A stretch of 64,000 nucleotides of DNA from Ypsolopha sequella (GCA_934047225.1 OW204012.1:11966001-12030000), one strand, 5' to 3'. Positions 20,640-31,767 are shown, numbered from the stretch's first letter. Made by a program: numbers and translations. The notes: generated by a model not told the origin, from the sequence alone.

Positions 20640-21022
20640 TAAGGTTAAATGACTACTACTAAGGTAAAATGACTTAAAATAAGGAAACTAAACCCTTTCT
20701 ACTAATCTCATACTAAATGGGAATGTTTAATGTCAAAATTTTGGATACTTCTCGTTTGATTTTCAAAAAGTGATTGATGTCATTTTACTGATTAGGTAAC
20801 GTACTTACGATATCAGTTAATATTTTTTTGATATCTTTAATAGTTACGGAATAATCGCCTGGTCACACTTAACGATTACACCTGTATAGGTGCACAAGTA
20901 ACACATGACAAAAACCTCGTAGGGTTTATCCATCTTGTGTTGAGATCATCTTAGCTCGATACAATGTTAGGTGAGGTATAAAATTAGGTTTTACAATATT
21001 TTTTTAGATATAATAATATCCA
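20640..21022. other. Unassigned AT-rich intergenic sequence
   Basis: No ORF, RNA gene or delimitable repeat was seen. Confidence 0.5.
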
Positions 21023-21372
21023 TCCATCAGCCTAGTTCGTCCACTGTTAGACATAAGCCTTTCCAGGACTTTGCCACTCCCGGCGGTCATTCTGGAAGAA
21101 TTGCCCATATATACTCACACACGCTGGGCAGGCGGGTTGGTGAGCGCGGTGCCGGAACCCTCGCACCAGTGACGCCGCTGCCCTTCACCAGTCTGTTCCA
21201 TATAAGGCCCTGCTATTAGGGATGGATATACCGCCATCCATCGGTCCCAGGCATGGTGGGCCTCCTGGTTTTTTGCCTGTGAGCTGTCCTCTTATTCTCC
21301 CCCGAATTACTTCGGGGGGTTTTCAAGTAAGATGGTGGTACCTCCACAGTCGAGCCCGGCATCAGCTCTACC
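21023..21372 (+). repeat. R1 repeat, long copy
   Basis: TCCATCAGCC to CATCAGCTCTACC, parallel to 45192-45542 over ~350 bp. It includes GGCATGGTGGGCCTCCTGGT and AAGTAAGATGGTGGTACCTC, which the 14-kb copy lacks. The ORFs in it differ between copies. Confidence 0.85.
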
Positions 21373-21385
21373 ACCTCATATATAT

Positions 21386-22437
21386 ACAGGATGGAAAAAA
21401 TTCAAGGGCCCTGGAGGGGAACTACCTTAAATCCTTTAGTTAGCTCATTTAACTTAAAGGAAACATTCCTTTATTTTTTAAAAGAAACAAAACTGCATCC
21501 AAAGATCTTCTAAAATTTGCTTGTCTCACCCGGAAACTGAACCAATAAAAAATAAAAAAATAAAGCCTCGCTATTTTATTATACGAATCGGTAGGATTAT
21601 TGTTCAGGATAAAATTTGTCTAATAAACATTTAGTCTTACACTCATCTGTTGTACGAGATACCCATGAAATTGAATATTTATTACAAGTTATTTATTAAC
21701 AATACCTAGTACTGTTCACTTGTAAAGTAATAATGATACGCCATTATTACACAATGACAGCACGGAATGAAAGCAAAACAAACCAAAATTTGAAATTCGA
21801 ACGAAGACTTTTATCGATAGTTATCGATCGAACTTCAAATTTGTTGCTCGACGTTGCAAAAAAAAATACGTTCCCTTTTTAAACTATTCTTCAGTACGCC
21901 TAGTGCAAGAAGGAATTGTGCTGTGCATAGATTTATTATGACCATTTAACGATTTTCTTATTGAAGTAGTCAACAAGGTACTTAAGATAAATAACATTAG
22001 CAAGCTTGTACTTGATACGATGTCTTTGGATGTAAGAGAGGTAAGAGAGGTAAGAAAATTATAACGTGTCATTTACTTGTTACAAGTGAACAGTACTAGG
22101 TATTGTTAATAAAGAACTTGTAATAAATATTTCATTTCATGGGTATCTCGTACATGGGTATCTCGTACAACAGATGAGTGTAAGACCAAATGTTTATAAG
22201 AAAAAATTTTTCCTGAACAATAATCCTACCGATTCGTATAATAAAATAGTAAGGGTTTGTTTTTTTAATTTTTAGTTGGTTCGATTCCCGGGTGAGACAA
22301 GCGAATTTCAGAATATCTTAAAATGCAGTTTTGTTTCTTTTAAAAAATAAAAGAATGTTTTCTTTCAGTAAAATGAGCTAACTAAAGGATTTAAGGTAGT
22401 TCCTCTCCAGGGCCCTTAAATTTTTTCCACTCTGTAT
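21386..22437. mobile_element. 1.05-kb foldback element
   Basis: Left arm 21386-21730 (starting ACAGGATGGAAAAAATTCAA) and right arm 22079-22437 (ending TTTTTTCCACTCTGT) are reverse complements at roughly 90%. Each arm contains CAAGCGAATTT/CCCGGGTGAGACAAG text and ends inward at TACCTAGTACTGTTCACTTGTA. The 350-bp loop holds a TCGATAGTTATCGATCGA palindrome and no ORF with conserved motifs. A lone arm is at 9211-9488. No transposase. Confidence 0.9.
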
Positions 22438-22710
22438 AATAATAATGCTTAAAAATGTATTTAAAGATTTATTCATAATATTAAGATTTTATGTATACAT
22501 ATATATAGCATCTATTAACATAACATAAAAAACATAAAAAGTATTTATTTTCATACACAAAGTCACAATTGTTGTAAAGCAACTGGCTCCCAAAAAGTTA
22601 ATACTGAGATTCAGGAACCAGTTTCTCCTCTTATATTATAAATTATACAGATCAAAGTGTTAGCGTAATAATTATTTACAGAAAAATACAAACAGGAATG
22701 TTTGCTTAAA

Positions 22711-23202
22711 ATGGAATATAAATTAAATACAACAATTGTTCTGTTGATAGGAAATAGTACAGGTATCACACAAAGTGACCTTATTAAATATCTCGAGCTA
22801 ATGTTACAGCTTAGGGTTAAAAAAATCATTATTTGTGAATTCCCTTATTCAGAATTACTTACAGGGTCACAAAAAACTAATTTATATAATTTGAATATGT
22901 GCATGCACAACTACTCAGCGTGTCACAGTGACAAAGTGCAATACTTTAAAACGAATATACACATTCGTAATTTTTTTTTGACAGAAGGTACTTTGTACCT
23001 TGCAAATTATTATAAAAAACAATTAGCTACTAAGTTAGCATGCATTTTAGAATGTAGTGAATCTGTTACAAAGTGTGTAACAGGAAATTTTCCAATACCT
23101 GTTATAATTGATGGTATTTGTAATGTTAATTATTTACATAATTTTGTCCCTATTGACACGGTTAGTACAAGTACTAACAAAATTGTAAAAAATTCTTTTT
23201 AG
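22711..23202 (+). CDS. LINE-A ORF1 C-terminal part (SGNH/esterase-like region)
   Basis: About 163 codons from the first ATG (frame open from 22672) to TAG at 23200-23202. The start TTIVLLIGNSTG..QSDL aligns by eye with the VIISIGENDANPTN block of the LINE-B ORF1 (31748-32576), so both belong to the ORF1 type with an esterase/SGNH-hydrolase-like fold found in CR1-like LINEs. The earlier half (GDS-type nucleophile block) is missing. ORF1 products bind RNA or assist ribonucleoprotein formation; the role of the esterase-like domain is unsettled. Here the catalytic-looking ND of LINE-B is replaced by ST, so the copy may be inactive. Confidence 0.55.
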   Translation: MEYKLNTTIVLLIGNSTGITQSDLIKYLELMLQLRVKKIIICEFPYSELLTGSQKTNLYNLNMCMHNYSACHSDKVQYFKTNIHIRNFFLTEGTLYLANYYKKQLATKLACILECSESVTKCVTGNFPIPVIIDGICNVNYLHNFVPIDTVSTSTNKIVKNSF

Positions 23203-26090
23203 AATTGAAGACAACGGGAGGGCTGCCTGTATTAAAGGTGGTACATCAAAATATACAAGGCGGCTTTCTCGGCAAAATACTTTCAATCGAGTTGTTCTTA
23301 GAGGAATCAAAAACAGATATTTTGTGTGTAACCGAACACCATCTACATGAACATAATATGCAGTTTAATGTGAATAATTTTAGTGTTCTTAGCTGCTACA
23401 ATAGATTAAAAATACAAAAAGGTGGATCCATGATTCTTGTAAAAAATAATATAAAAGCAAAGGAAAGAAAAGACATAGTAAAACTTTCTGTAGAACATCA
23501 AATTGAATTAGCTTGCATAGAAATGAGTATATATATTATCCTCTGTGTTTACCGACCCTCAGGACAAGATTACAACATTTTTGAAAAAGCAATGGAAGAG
23601 GTTTTAAAATTATTATTTGATTCCAAGAAAAAAGTTATTATATGTGGAGATTTTAACGTAGATTTACTAGAAAAATCGATTATGCGCTCAAAATTAATAC
23701 ATTTATTCAAATCATTTAATTTGTCTAATGTGTTCTTAGAACCTACTCGAATTACTCGGGATACTGCGTCATGCCTCGACAATATATTCTGTGATTGCGA
23801 ATATTCAGACAATAAAGTAATCAACCGCTTGCAGTCCGATCACAGTGGCCAAACTATAACCATTAAACAAAGCGTAAATCAATTGCCCAAAAAAGCTTTT
23901 TGCAGGCCTATTACAACTCACAAAGTAGATTGTTTCAAAGCAAACCTAGAAGTTAAATTAGCACATTTTAATCTTCTCCAAGACGATCCAAACGCTCTCT
24001 TTACAGACCTTTTCAACATAGTCTCCAAAGAGTTCGAAAATACGTTTAAGATGCAAAAACTTTCTAACAAAAGTAAAATCACCTTCAGTGACTGGGCGAC
24101 TCCAGGTATTTACAAAAGCAGAAATCATTTATACGAATTATACGACAAAAAGTCCTACAATAATAATGTTAAATTTACTGAATTCATGAAAAATTACTCA
24201 CGCATCTTTAAATTGGTGTGTTTAAAAGCAAAAAGTATCTACTTGAATAAAAAACTTAAAAGGTCCGATAACAAAGTAAAAACAGTATGGAACATCATAA
24301 ATACTGAAACTGGGAAAAGTAAGAAACGTGATAACGAGCTTAAGTTAAGTATTAACAATGAAGTCGTTACGGGAGATAAAGAGGTTGCGAATGCCTTTGA
24401 ACAATTCTTTACTGAAATTCCTTCCTTAACAACTAAAGATTTAAATTCAAGCCCTGGGCTTGCGCAGGATCTTTTAATAGATAACGTACCGCAGTGTCTT
24501 TCTGTATTTGCTTTTAAACATATTAATTCATTAACTGTAATTAAAGCATTTAAATCGCTTAACTTGAAAAAAACCGAGGACTTATGGGGCTTATCTGTGA
24601 AAGTTATAAGTTCTGTTATTGATTTAATAGCTCCTTATTTGGCATTAATTTTTAATAAATGTGTAGATGATGGTGTCTTTCCTGACTTAATGAAGTTTAG
24701 TAAATTGATCCCCCTTTTTAAATCAGGCGACAACGGTGACCCATCAAACTATAGACCTGTGTCAGTTTTACCGGTTTTGAGTAAGGTTTTTGAAAAAATT
24801 GTTTTTAATCAATTGTTATTTCATTTTAATTTAAATAAATTGCTTCACTGTGAACAGTATGGATTCACTAGAGGGAGGTCAACCACAGATGCAGGAGTTG
24901 CTTTAGTTAAGCATATTTTTGATGCTTGGGAAGAAAAGCAGGATGCATTTGGTGTATTTTGTGACCTCTCGAAAGCCTTCGATTGCGTTAATCATGAAAC
25001 ACTCTTATGTAAATTAGATCACTACGGAGTGAGGGGCAAATCTTTGGCGTTAATGAAGTCGTATCTTAGTGATCGTATTCAAAAGGTAGACATTAACGGG
25101 GTAAAATCATGTGGAGCATTAGTTAAAATGGGTGTCCCGCAGGGTTCCATATTGGGGCCCTTGCTGTTTTTAATTTACATAAATGACCTTCCCTATTTAA
25201 TTAAAGACTTAACTAAGATAGTACTATTCGCAGACGACACGTCACTTATTTTTAAAGTTAATAGACGTAAAGATATCCTTGACGACGCGAATACAACTTT
25301 ATCACTAGTGCTTGATTGGTTTACTGTAAATAATTTAGTTTTAAACGCAAAAAAGACGAAATGTATAAAATTCACGTTACCAAATGTAATTCAAGTGGAT
25401 TGTAATTTGCTTTTGCAGGGGTCCAAGCTGGAGTTAGTTAACGAAACTAAGTTTTTGGGCATTACGGTAGACTCTCGTCTTCAGTGGGGTTCCCACATAG
25501 AAGCCCTATGTGGTAGACTTAGTTCGGCCGCATACGCTGTTAGACGCATAAGGCAAATTACTGATGTAGATACTGCTAGACTAGTCTATTTTAGTTACTT
25601 TCACAGCATTTTGTCATACGGCATGCTGTTATGGGGTAGAGCCGCGGATACAGACGCAGTCTTTGTTTTGCAGAAGAGAGCAATTCGGGCTATTTATAAT
25701 ATGAAGCACCGGGATTCATTAAGAGAAAAGTTCAAAGAAATTAATATATTAACTGTTCCTTGTGAATATATTTACCAAGTCCTTAGATATGTCAGAAAAA
25801 ATGTTGAGTCTCTCCCAAGGCTTGGTGAGCAACATTGTAAGGAAACCAGAAATAAGTATAAACTGGCTTTTCCAAAAATCAGACTCGCCAAAGTGAGTAC
25901 CTCTTTCGTAGGACATGGTATAAGATTTTACAATAAACTTCCAAAGGAGGTCCTTACTTTGTCAGAGAATAAGTTTAAACAGTATATTAAGCAGGGCCTA
26001 CTGAAAAAGGCATATTATAAAATAAATGAATATTTGGATGATGGTGAAGCATGGTGTTATAGTGATACTGATTTTAATGAAAGTAGGTAA
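23178..26090 (+). CDS. LINE-A ORF2: apurinic endonuclease - reverse transcriptase
   Basis: The frame is open from 23178 to TAA at 26088-26090, about 960 codons uninterrupted. The endonuclease comes first (VVHQNIQGGF, then CGDFNVDLL about residue 148 and SDHSGQ about 211), then reverse transcriptase: NYRPVSVLPVLSKVFEK, AFDCVNHETLL, GVPQGSILGPLLFLIYINDL and the catalytic FADD at residues 675-678 (numbered from 23205). It makes the nick and the cDNA for target-primed reverse transcription. No ATG lies near the start: the first codon after the ORF1 stop is TTG (23205). The ORF1 stop is in the frame one base later, so entry would need -1 slippage at CTTTTTAG or termination-reinitiation. No RNase H domain was seen. 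Confidence 0.9.
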   Translation, partial: QNCKKFFLELKTTGGLPVLKVVHQNIQGGFLGKILSIELFLEESKTDILCVTEHHLHEHNMQFNVNNFSVLSCYNRLKIQKGGSMILVKNNIKAKERKDIVKLSVEHQIELACIEMSIYIILCVYRPSGQDYNIFEKAMEEVLKLLFDSKKKVIICGDFNVDLLEKSIMRSKLIHLFKSFNLSNVFLEPTRITRDTASCLDNIFCDCEYSDNKVINRLQSDHSGQTITIKQSVNQLPKKAFCRPITTHKVDCFKANLEVKLAHFNLLQDDPNALFTDLFNIVSKEFENTFKMQKLSNKSKITFSDWATPGIYKSRNHLYELYDKKSYNNNVKFTEFMKNYSRIFKLVCLKAKSIYLNKKLKRSDNKVKTVWNIINTETGKSKKRDNELKLSINNEVVTGDKEVANAFEQFFTEIPSLTTKDLNSSPGLAQDLLIDNVPQCLSVFAFKHINSLTVIKAFKSLNLKKTEDLWGLSVKVISSVIDLIAPYLALIFNKCVDDGVFPDLMKFSKLIPLFKSGDNGDPSNYRPVSVLPVLSKVFEKIVFNQLLFHFNLNKLLHCEQYGFTRGRSTTDAGVALVKHIFDAWEEKQDAFGVFCDLSKAFDCVNHETLLCKLDHYGVRGKSLALMKSYLSDRIQKVDINGVKSCGALVKMGVPQGSILGPLLFLIYINDLPYLIKDLTKIVLFADDTSLIFKVNRRKDILDDANTTLSLVLDWFTVNNLVLNAKKTKCIKFTLPNVIQVDCNLLLQGSKLELVNETKFLGITVDSRLQWGSHIEALCGRLSSAAYAVRRIRQITDVDTARLVYFSYFHSILSYGMLLWGRAADTDAVFVLQKRAIRAIYNMKHRDSLREKFKEINILTVPCEYIYQVLRYVRKNVESLPRLGEQHCKETRNKYKLAFPKIRLAKVSTSFVGHGIRFYNKLPKEVLTLSENKFKQYIKQGLLKKAYYKINEYLDDGEAWCYSDTDFNESR

Positions 26091-26759
26091 TAATTTAATT
26101 AATTAATATAATTTCCTAACTTTTGATTCCTCTTAAGAGTTAACATTAATTAATTACAGACTGTAAAAGGAAATAGACTATATGAGACAGGTAGGCAAAG
26201 ATATATATGTTTTTCTTTTTTCATTAACCTGAATTCCTGCTGTCTTGTATTTTCTTATCCCTTGGTTAAAGTAGATATAAGTAATTTGATGTATAGTATA
26301 AGTTTATGTTAAAAAAAAAAGACATGATCTTGCCAAGTTTCTTGCCCGTTCTTCTTAGCAAGACTAATCGAATGGGCGGAGGTAGGCATGTATTTATATA
26401 TGTAACCTATTACTATGTAGTATATAGGATGGGATTTGGTCGGCTGCCTGGATTCGTGCTGGGGGCTCGGTTGGTGATCATTGAACCTGTTCCTGGTCCC
26501 TGGCCGGGTCTCCGGTATGGGTTCGGGCGGTTGATTGGATTTCATCTTGTATAATAATATTTTACCTATAATTTTAATCGTATATATATTGCTACATAAA
26601 TTTAAAAAAACATTTAATCTAAGTAGTTCATGTACATTTATTATTTTATTACATATATTTTTATAAGATTAAAATTTGACTTGTGAAACGTGTATTATAT
26701 ATACCTACTTTGCAAAATAAACTTTTTGAATTTTGAATTTTGAATTTTGTGGTTAGTAG

Positions 26760-28094
26760 GTACATAGAAATCTTATAATATCATATTAGTGGGTTAGTAG
26801 GTTAGTATTACCATTAGGTTTTAATTTTTCCAAAAAAGAAGATGAATTAATTAATTAGGCAAACTATGTAGAATAACAAATAGAAGAAAAAGGTATGAAT
26901 TTGAGAATGAGGGTGAGTAATGTGTGAATGGTATGTGTGTGAAGTGTGAGGATGAATGCGTTGTGTTTGTGAAGATGTGTTTGTATATAATAGAACTAAT
27001 AGTATAATATACCTCGCTATATTTATTTTATAATTTGGAAGATTAGAGGGTCGAGCAAATCCTCGGTTTCCTTAAATGTTAAATGTTGAATCCAGTCTTT
27101 GATGGCAATTTTACTTAATATTGGTTTGGGCTACCTATAAGAATGTTGTAGTAGGTTTTAAAATTAATTTATGTTTGTTTGTATTTCTGTTTAGATCATT
27201 TTGTATTTTGTCAGGTATGCCGTTTAGAATTTTAGGTAGTAGGTACTCCCAAGTTCGCGTTCCGTAGGTGTTATTGTATCTTGGTAGGATTATGTAGGTT
27301 AAGTATACTTTCCGATGTTCCAAAAAATGTGGTCTGTTCTACTATCGACGTCAGGTGGCGCCACTGAGGCGACAGGTATAGAGAAACGTCAAATGCCCGC
27401 GAAACGGCGAAAGCTATGGCTTTTTATTAGTTATTTGTGTATTAGTCGAGATAAATTCATAGTTTCAGGTTTATTATTCAAGGTACGGTGCAATGAAAGT
27501 AAATGAATGAGAGGTTTTCTTTTTGAGTATTAAAAAAAACATAGTTTCCAAGAGCTCTGTAGATGGCGTTGAACTGACTACGTTACTAGGTGCCAAAGCC
27601 AAAACGATTGGAAAAAAAAAAACATTGCGTCACGTCACGTCACATACGCTCGTTGGTTGACTGACATGTGTGCTGAGCATATGTGCGAATGCTTTGTTAT
27701 GTCCATCCATGTTTAAAATGTACGATGGCTTGTACTCATTGCGCTTTACGACTTTCATCTTTAAGAAAAAGATGTATGGCTTCATTTTTACACAAATCCA
27801 CGAGGCACAGACTTCTCTTCTTTTTCTCTTGGGACATTTTCTTTCTGGCGTAGAAAACTCATAAAAAGACTGCTAAATATTTTTTTCTTTTTTCTTGTTG
27901 TTATTATTTATTTATTTTCAAAATGTCATTGTGATGTGATGTGACAATGACATTAATTACTTTTTTATGTACGTTTTACGATCTCAAAATTACATCCAAG
28001 TGAAATAATCAAAAAATTATGTGACGTTCCGTTCCTTGCAGTAACTTACTAAGTTCAGCGCCATCTATCCAGCAACTAGGGAAGAGTAAAAAAG
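26760..28094. other. Intergenic stretch with a LINE relic
   Basis: Apart from the RT C-terminal fragment at 27135-27323 (listed separately) nothing coding is recognisable. 27535-28060 contains CGTCACGTCACGTCAC near 27632, several GCGCCATCTA-like words, and a GTGATGTGATGTGAC run near 27934. No splice-bounded exon was found. Confidence 0.5.
27135..27323 (-). pseudogene. LINE reverse transcriptase C-terminal fragment
   Basis: The - strand frame includes NTYGTRTWEYLLPKILN and GIPDKIQ, matching the conserved tail of CR1/Jockey-like ORF2 proteins (compare TSFVGHGIRFYNKLPKEVL in LINE-A). About 60 residues survive, with a stop after KPTTTFL; the catalytic core is absent. Sequence leftward to about 26830 could be its 3' UTR. 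Confidence 0.6.
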
Positions 28095-28291
28095 TATTAT
28101 GAATATTTTATGCAGCAGAATAAAGACGAGGATTAAATAACAAAGTATTTTAATTTAGACTTTTTATAACACATTCAGTAAAGACATTTTCTTATCGAAT
28201 ATATAAACAAGCTGTCAATGCTCCGGTTATAGTGTTGAGATGCCAGTAGTATTCCAAAAGGAGTCCCTCCTCCAATGAATCTCCTTTAACA
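28095..28291 (-). repeat. copia 3' LTR
   Basis: 197 bp; differs from the 5' LTR by a single visible substitution (GAGATGCCAG versus GAGAAGCCAG). It contains AATAAAG, in + orientation only. Confidence 0.95.
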
Positions 28292-28297
28292 CACCCT

Positions 28298-28654
28298 CTA
28301 ACTCAAGGCTAGTTCGGAGCGCAGCCTTAAAAAATTGGCTCGCTGTAGACCCTTGGTCATAATATCAGCTACCTGGTCCACAGAGCTAATCCTTTTTACT
28401 ATGATAGCTCCTTCAGCCACAAGTTCTCTAACATAGAAATGTCTGATTCTTATATGTTTTGTTCTCTTGTGGAACTCAGGGTTATGTGCCAATCGTACTG
28501 CCGCTTCGTTGTCGACACTGAGGCTAGGCACACACTTCTGCTTCGTAATGTCCTTAAATATCCTTATCAGCCACTGAAGCTCTCTAGCTCCTTCACTGGC
28601 AGCCACTAGCTCTGCTTCTGTTGTCGACAGGGCTACTGAAGCTTGTCTTTGGCT
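28298..28654 (-). pseudogene. copia pol fragment: C-terminal RNase H
   Basis: Reads SQRQASVALSTTEAELVAAS, HKRTKHIRIRHFYVRE and QVADIMTKGL, the three hallmark blocks of the copia RNase H C-terminus (STTEAE carries a catalytic acid; ADxxTK near the end). It stops with TAG (28298-28300), seven bases before the LTR. Upstream it is cut by the LINE-B tail; the missing join is to the SWL end of the fragment at 32577. Confidence 0.9.
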
Positions 28655-28851
28655 GAAAGAAAGAAAGAAAGAAAGAAAATATTTATTTGCTGTGATAAGG
28701 GTACATAGGTTATTAGGAGTGTACAAAAGAACGCCTTAATCAGCTAGTGTTATAGCATGCAAATACTTAAATTAATGATAATCTTGTCAACAAATTATTT
28801 ACAATTAAATACAATTACTAATTATGTTTTACAATGCCTCTTTTTAAATAA

Positions 28852-31767
28852 CTAAGTATGATTATAATTACAAACTTCCCTAAATTCTTTTATTGAATAG
28901 AAACAATGTCCCTGCAACCATTTAAAAAGATTACTTTTAAATTGATTAATTGGCAATGACTTGAGGTTATCAGGGATGCCATTGTAGATTTTTATGGCCA
29001 TATATGAACAATTTTTTTGGTACAATGTTGTCCGGGGTGTAAAGTCAACCACTAGTCTGTCAGGGTTCCTAGTATTTCTTTGGTAAAAATCACTTGCTTT
29101 TGTAAATAAGTCCAAATGCAGTTTCACAAACTTACAAATTTCAAAAATGTATAGACACGGCAATGGGAGTATATTACATTCCTTGAAATAAGGCTTGCAT
29201 GATTGGTCTGGTGCTATACCACATATCGCACGGACACATTTTTTTTGTGCTATGAACACTTTCTGAAAGTCCGTTCCATTCCCCCAAATAATAAGTCCGT
29301 ATCTAAGAACAGACTCAACATATCCGTGATAGGCCGTTAGAGCAGTACAAAGAGAAGCTGTCTTACGTAGTTTATTTAACACAAAAACAAATCTATTTAA
29401 TTTGCAGCATATTTTAAGCATATGTTCTTTCCAATTTAAATCTTTATCAATAACAATACCCAAAAATGTCACATTATTAGCCTCCTTTAGAATTTGTCCT
29501 TTATGATTAATGTTTAAATTTATGTCATTTCTATAATCATTAAAATTAATGTACATTGTTTTATTCAAATTCACTTGCAAATTATTATAATTAAGCCAAT
29601 TAATTACCGATAACACGGTATTGTTAATGTCAGATTCATGTTTAATAGTATTAGCAAAGTTTTTCTTATAAGTAACAATCAAAGAAATGTCATCTGCGAA
29701 TAAAATACATTTTTGATTAGTTATCTCAGGAAGATCGTTAATATAAATTAAGAATAGAAGTGGGCCAAGCACACTTCCTTGAGGGACACCGAATTTATTG
29801 TATTTCAACTCTGATCTATGACATTTGATTTCGTTTTTTATTAGTCTGCTTATCTCCACGCATTGTTCTCTATTTTCTAGATAGGTTCTCAGCCAACGAA
29901 TCGCTGGACCTCTTATTCCATAATTTTCGAGCTTGGATAGCAGTAATTTATGTGAGACAAAGTCAAAGGCTTTAGACATATCGAAGAACAACACTGTTGT
30001 AAAGTTTTGGATATCTACGTTACGGGTTATACCATTAATAAGTTTAAAAGCAGCGAGTGTTGTTGATTTTTGTTTCTGAAAGCCATGTTGTTCTTGTTTT
30101 AAAATTTTATATTTGCCAAAAAAATGTATCAGCCTATTGTACATGGCTTTTTCAAATAACTTTGAGAGAACTGGTGTGAGTGTGATGGGACGATAATTTC
30201 CTATTTCAGATTTCTCTCCCTTTTTGAATAAGGGTTTCACAATAGACATTTTTAATTTTTCAGGGAAACAACCAGTCTCCAAAGATAGGTTTATGAGATA
30301 AGTTAATACAGAAGAAATTTCAATTTTACATGCTTTTAATATTTTTGTTGCTATACCATCAAATCCCTCAGAATTTGTATTGTTCAATGATGATATCATT
30401 TTAATTATGTCACCTTCATTGTATGGATTAAGAAATATAGTGTTCTGAATTATATTATTTGTGTTGGTCAAGTTTAAATTGTGATTTACCCTATTAGTCA
30501 ATTCAATAAAATAGTTATTAAATGTCGTAGCAATACTGTCAGGATCCTGTATAGTCTTGCCTTCATGTTCAATATAGTCTATTGTTTGAGTTGGAAGTGG
30601 CAACATCTCAGATTCATTTTTTATTACATTCCAAGCAGCCCTGCATTTATTCGTACTTTCACTAACATATTTATTATTTGACATCTTTTGTGACTGAACC
30701 AGACACTTTTTTAATAATTTAGAATATGACTCGTATTTTTTTTTGTTTTCACTAGACTTTTTCTTGTAGAACTTAAATCGAAGAGCTCGTTTAGTTTTGC
30801 AACTAGTTTGGAGTCCCTTAGAAAACCATTTTTGTTTTTTATGCGTATTAACTTTTACTCTGATTGTTGGGAAGCATAAGTTATAAAAGAGGGTAAAAGT
30901 ATCATGGAATAAGTCGAAAGCTGTATTTAAGTCCTTTTTCTCGAAAACATCAGAGAAAGAGAGGCTTCTGAGACAACTTTTAAATTTTTCGGTGTTTTCT
31001 TGTGAGTAGTCTCTTTTGTATGCATAGACCGATTTTGGCAAAGACTGTTTATTTCTGACATAAAACGTTACTATTTGTGATGTTTCATGATCAGAAAGTC
31101 CTAACGGTAGCACATATCCTTTGGCATCTTTTATATTGCTTAGTATATGATCGATACATGACTTCCGTCTGGTTGCTTCCTTTATATGAAAATTGAAGTT
31201 GTAGTTTTGAACAATGTCTTTTAAATGTCTAGTAGTATTATTAGTTTCTAAAATATTAATGTTAAAATCCCCTGTGATAATGATTTTCTTTTTTTTATAT
31301 CTTTCGGTCAACTTATACAATAAAAGTTCTAAATTGTTTAAAAATTCCTTATCATCTGTCTTTTTTTTGTTAATAGTTGGCGTTTTGTAAACGCATACTA
31401 CTATTGTATTAAGCTTTTTAAGGTCTATACCACAACATTCAAAATAATAAGTTTTTGCTATGTCCTTAGTAATTTGTAAATCACTGAAGTTAGTCCCAGA
31501 TTTTACCATAATGCAGGAACCACCTCTACTGTTTCTGCCTTTTTTAACCCTGCAAAAAGATGAAGCCCTCTCATAACCATGTAGTTTTATATTTTTTTCG
31601 TTTCCGCATGTTACAAATGTTTCAGTCAAACAAATTACATCTGGACTTTTTCCAGATTCGGACAGTTCGCACAAAGTCAATTCAAAAATTTCTTTCTTGT
31701 TAGTTATGCTATTTATGTTTTGGTGTAGGATAATAAAGTTAGAGTTGTTAGTCTCGAAAAAGCTTCT
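28852..31767 (-). CDS. LINE-B ORF2: apurinic endonuclease - reverse transcriptase
   Basis: The frame is open from 31767 to the stop at 28852. Before the first methionine (31680) it already reads NFIILHQNINSITNKK, the start of the endonuclease, so the true product begins earlier, without an ATG. Further marks: ICLTETFV, ITGDFNINIL, LSDHETSQIV (endonuclease), then NYRPITLTPVLSKLFEKAMY, FDMSKAFDFVSHKLLLSKL, GVPQGSVLGPLLFLIYINDL and FADD at residues 661-664 (counted from M at 31680). Complete and uninterrupted over ~940 residues, so the insertion looks young. ORF1 ends at 31748 in a different frame and overlaps the start by about 20 bases. Confidence 0.9.
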   Translation of the reverse strand, partial: RSFFETNNSNFIILHQNINSITNKKEIFELTLCELSESGKSPDVICLTETFVTCGNEKNIKLHGYERASSFCRVKKGRNSRGGSCIMVKSGTNFSDLQITKDIAKTYYFECCGIDLKKLNTIVVCVYKTPTINKKKTDDKEFLNNLELLLYKLTERYKKKKIIITGDFNINILETNNTTRHLKDIVQNYNFNFHIKEATRRKSCIDHILSNIKDAKGYVLPLGLSDHETSQIVTFYVRNKQSLPKSVYAYKRDYSQENTEKFKSCLRSLSFSDVFEKKDLNTAFDLFHDTFTLFYNLCFPTIRVKVNTHKKQKWFSKGLQTSCKTKRALRFKFYKKKSSENKKKYESYSKLLKKCLVQSQKMSNNKYVSESTNKCRAAWNVIKNESEMLPLPTQTIDYIEHEGKTIQDPDSIATTFNNYFIELTNRVNHNLNLTNTNNIIQNTIFLNPYNEGDIIKMISSLNNTNSEGFDGIATKILKACKIEISSVLTYLINLSLETGCFPEKLKMSIVKPLFKKGEKSEIGNYRPITLTPVLSKLFEKAMYNRLIHFFGKYKILKQEQHGFQKQKSTTLAAFKLINGITRNVDIQNFTTVLFFDMSKAFDFVSHKLLLSKLENYGIRGPAIRWLRTYLENREQCVEISRLIKNEIKCHRSELKYNKFGVPQGSVLGPLLFLIYINDLPEITNQKCILFADDISLIVTYKKNFANTIKHESDINNTVLSVINWLNYNNLQVNLNKTMYINFNDYRNDINLNINHKGQILKEANNVTFLGIVIDKDLNWKEHMLKICCKLNRFVFVLNKLRKTASLCTALTAYHGYVESVLRYGLIIWGNGTDFQKVFIAQKKCVRAICGIAPDQSCKPYFKECNILPLPCLYIFEICKFVKLHLDLFTKASDFYQRNTRNPDRLVVDFTPRTTLYQKNCSYMAIKIYNGIPDNLKSLPINQFKSNLFKWLQGHCFYSIKEFREVCNYNHT

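Larger units (their letters stand above)
22600..26745 (+). mobile_element. LINE-A, non-LTR retrotransposon (CR1/Jockey-like group)
   Basis: Contains part of an ORF1, an apurinic endonuclease-reverse transcriptase ORF2, a ~650-bp 3' UTR and a short tail of TTTGAATTTTGAA repeats ending near 26745. The 5' limit is uncertain: the foldback element ends at 22437, an in-frame stop lies at 22669, and ORF1 lacks its usual N-terminal part, so it is probably 5'-truncated. Another, shorter copy lies at 531-1376. The long ORF2 suggests recent insertion. Confidence 0.85.
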
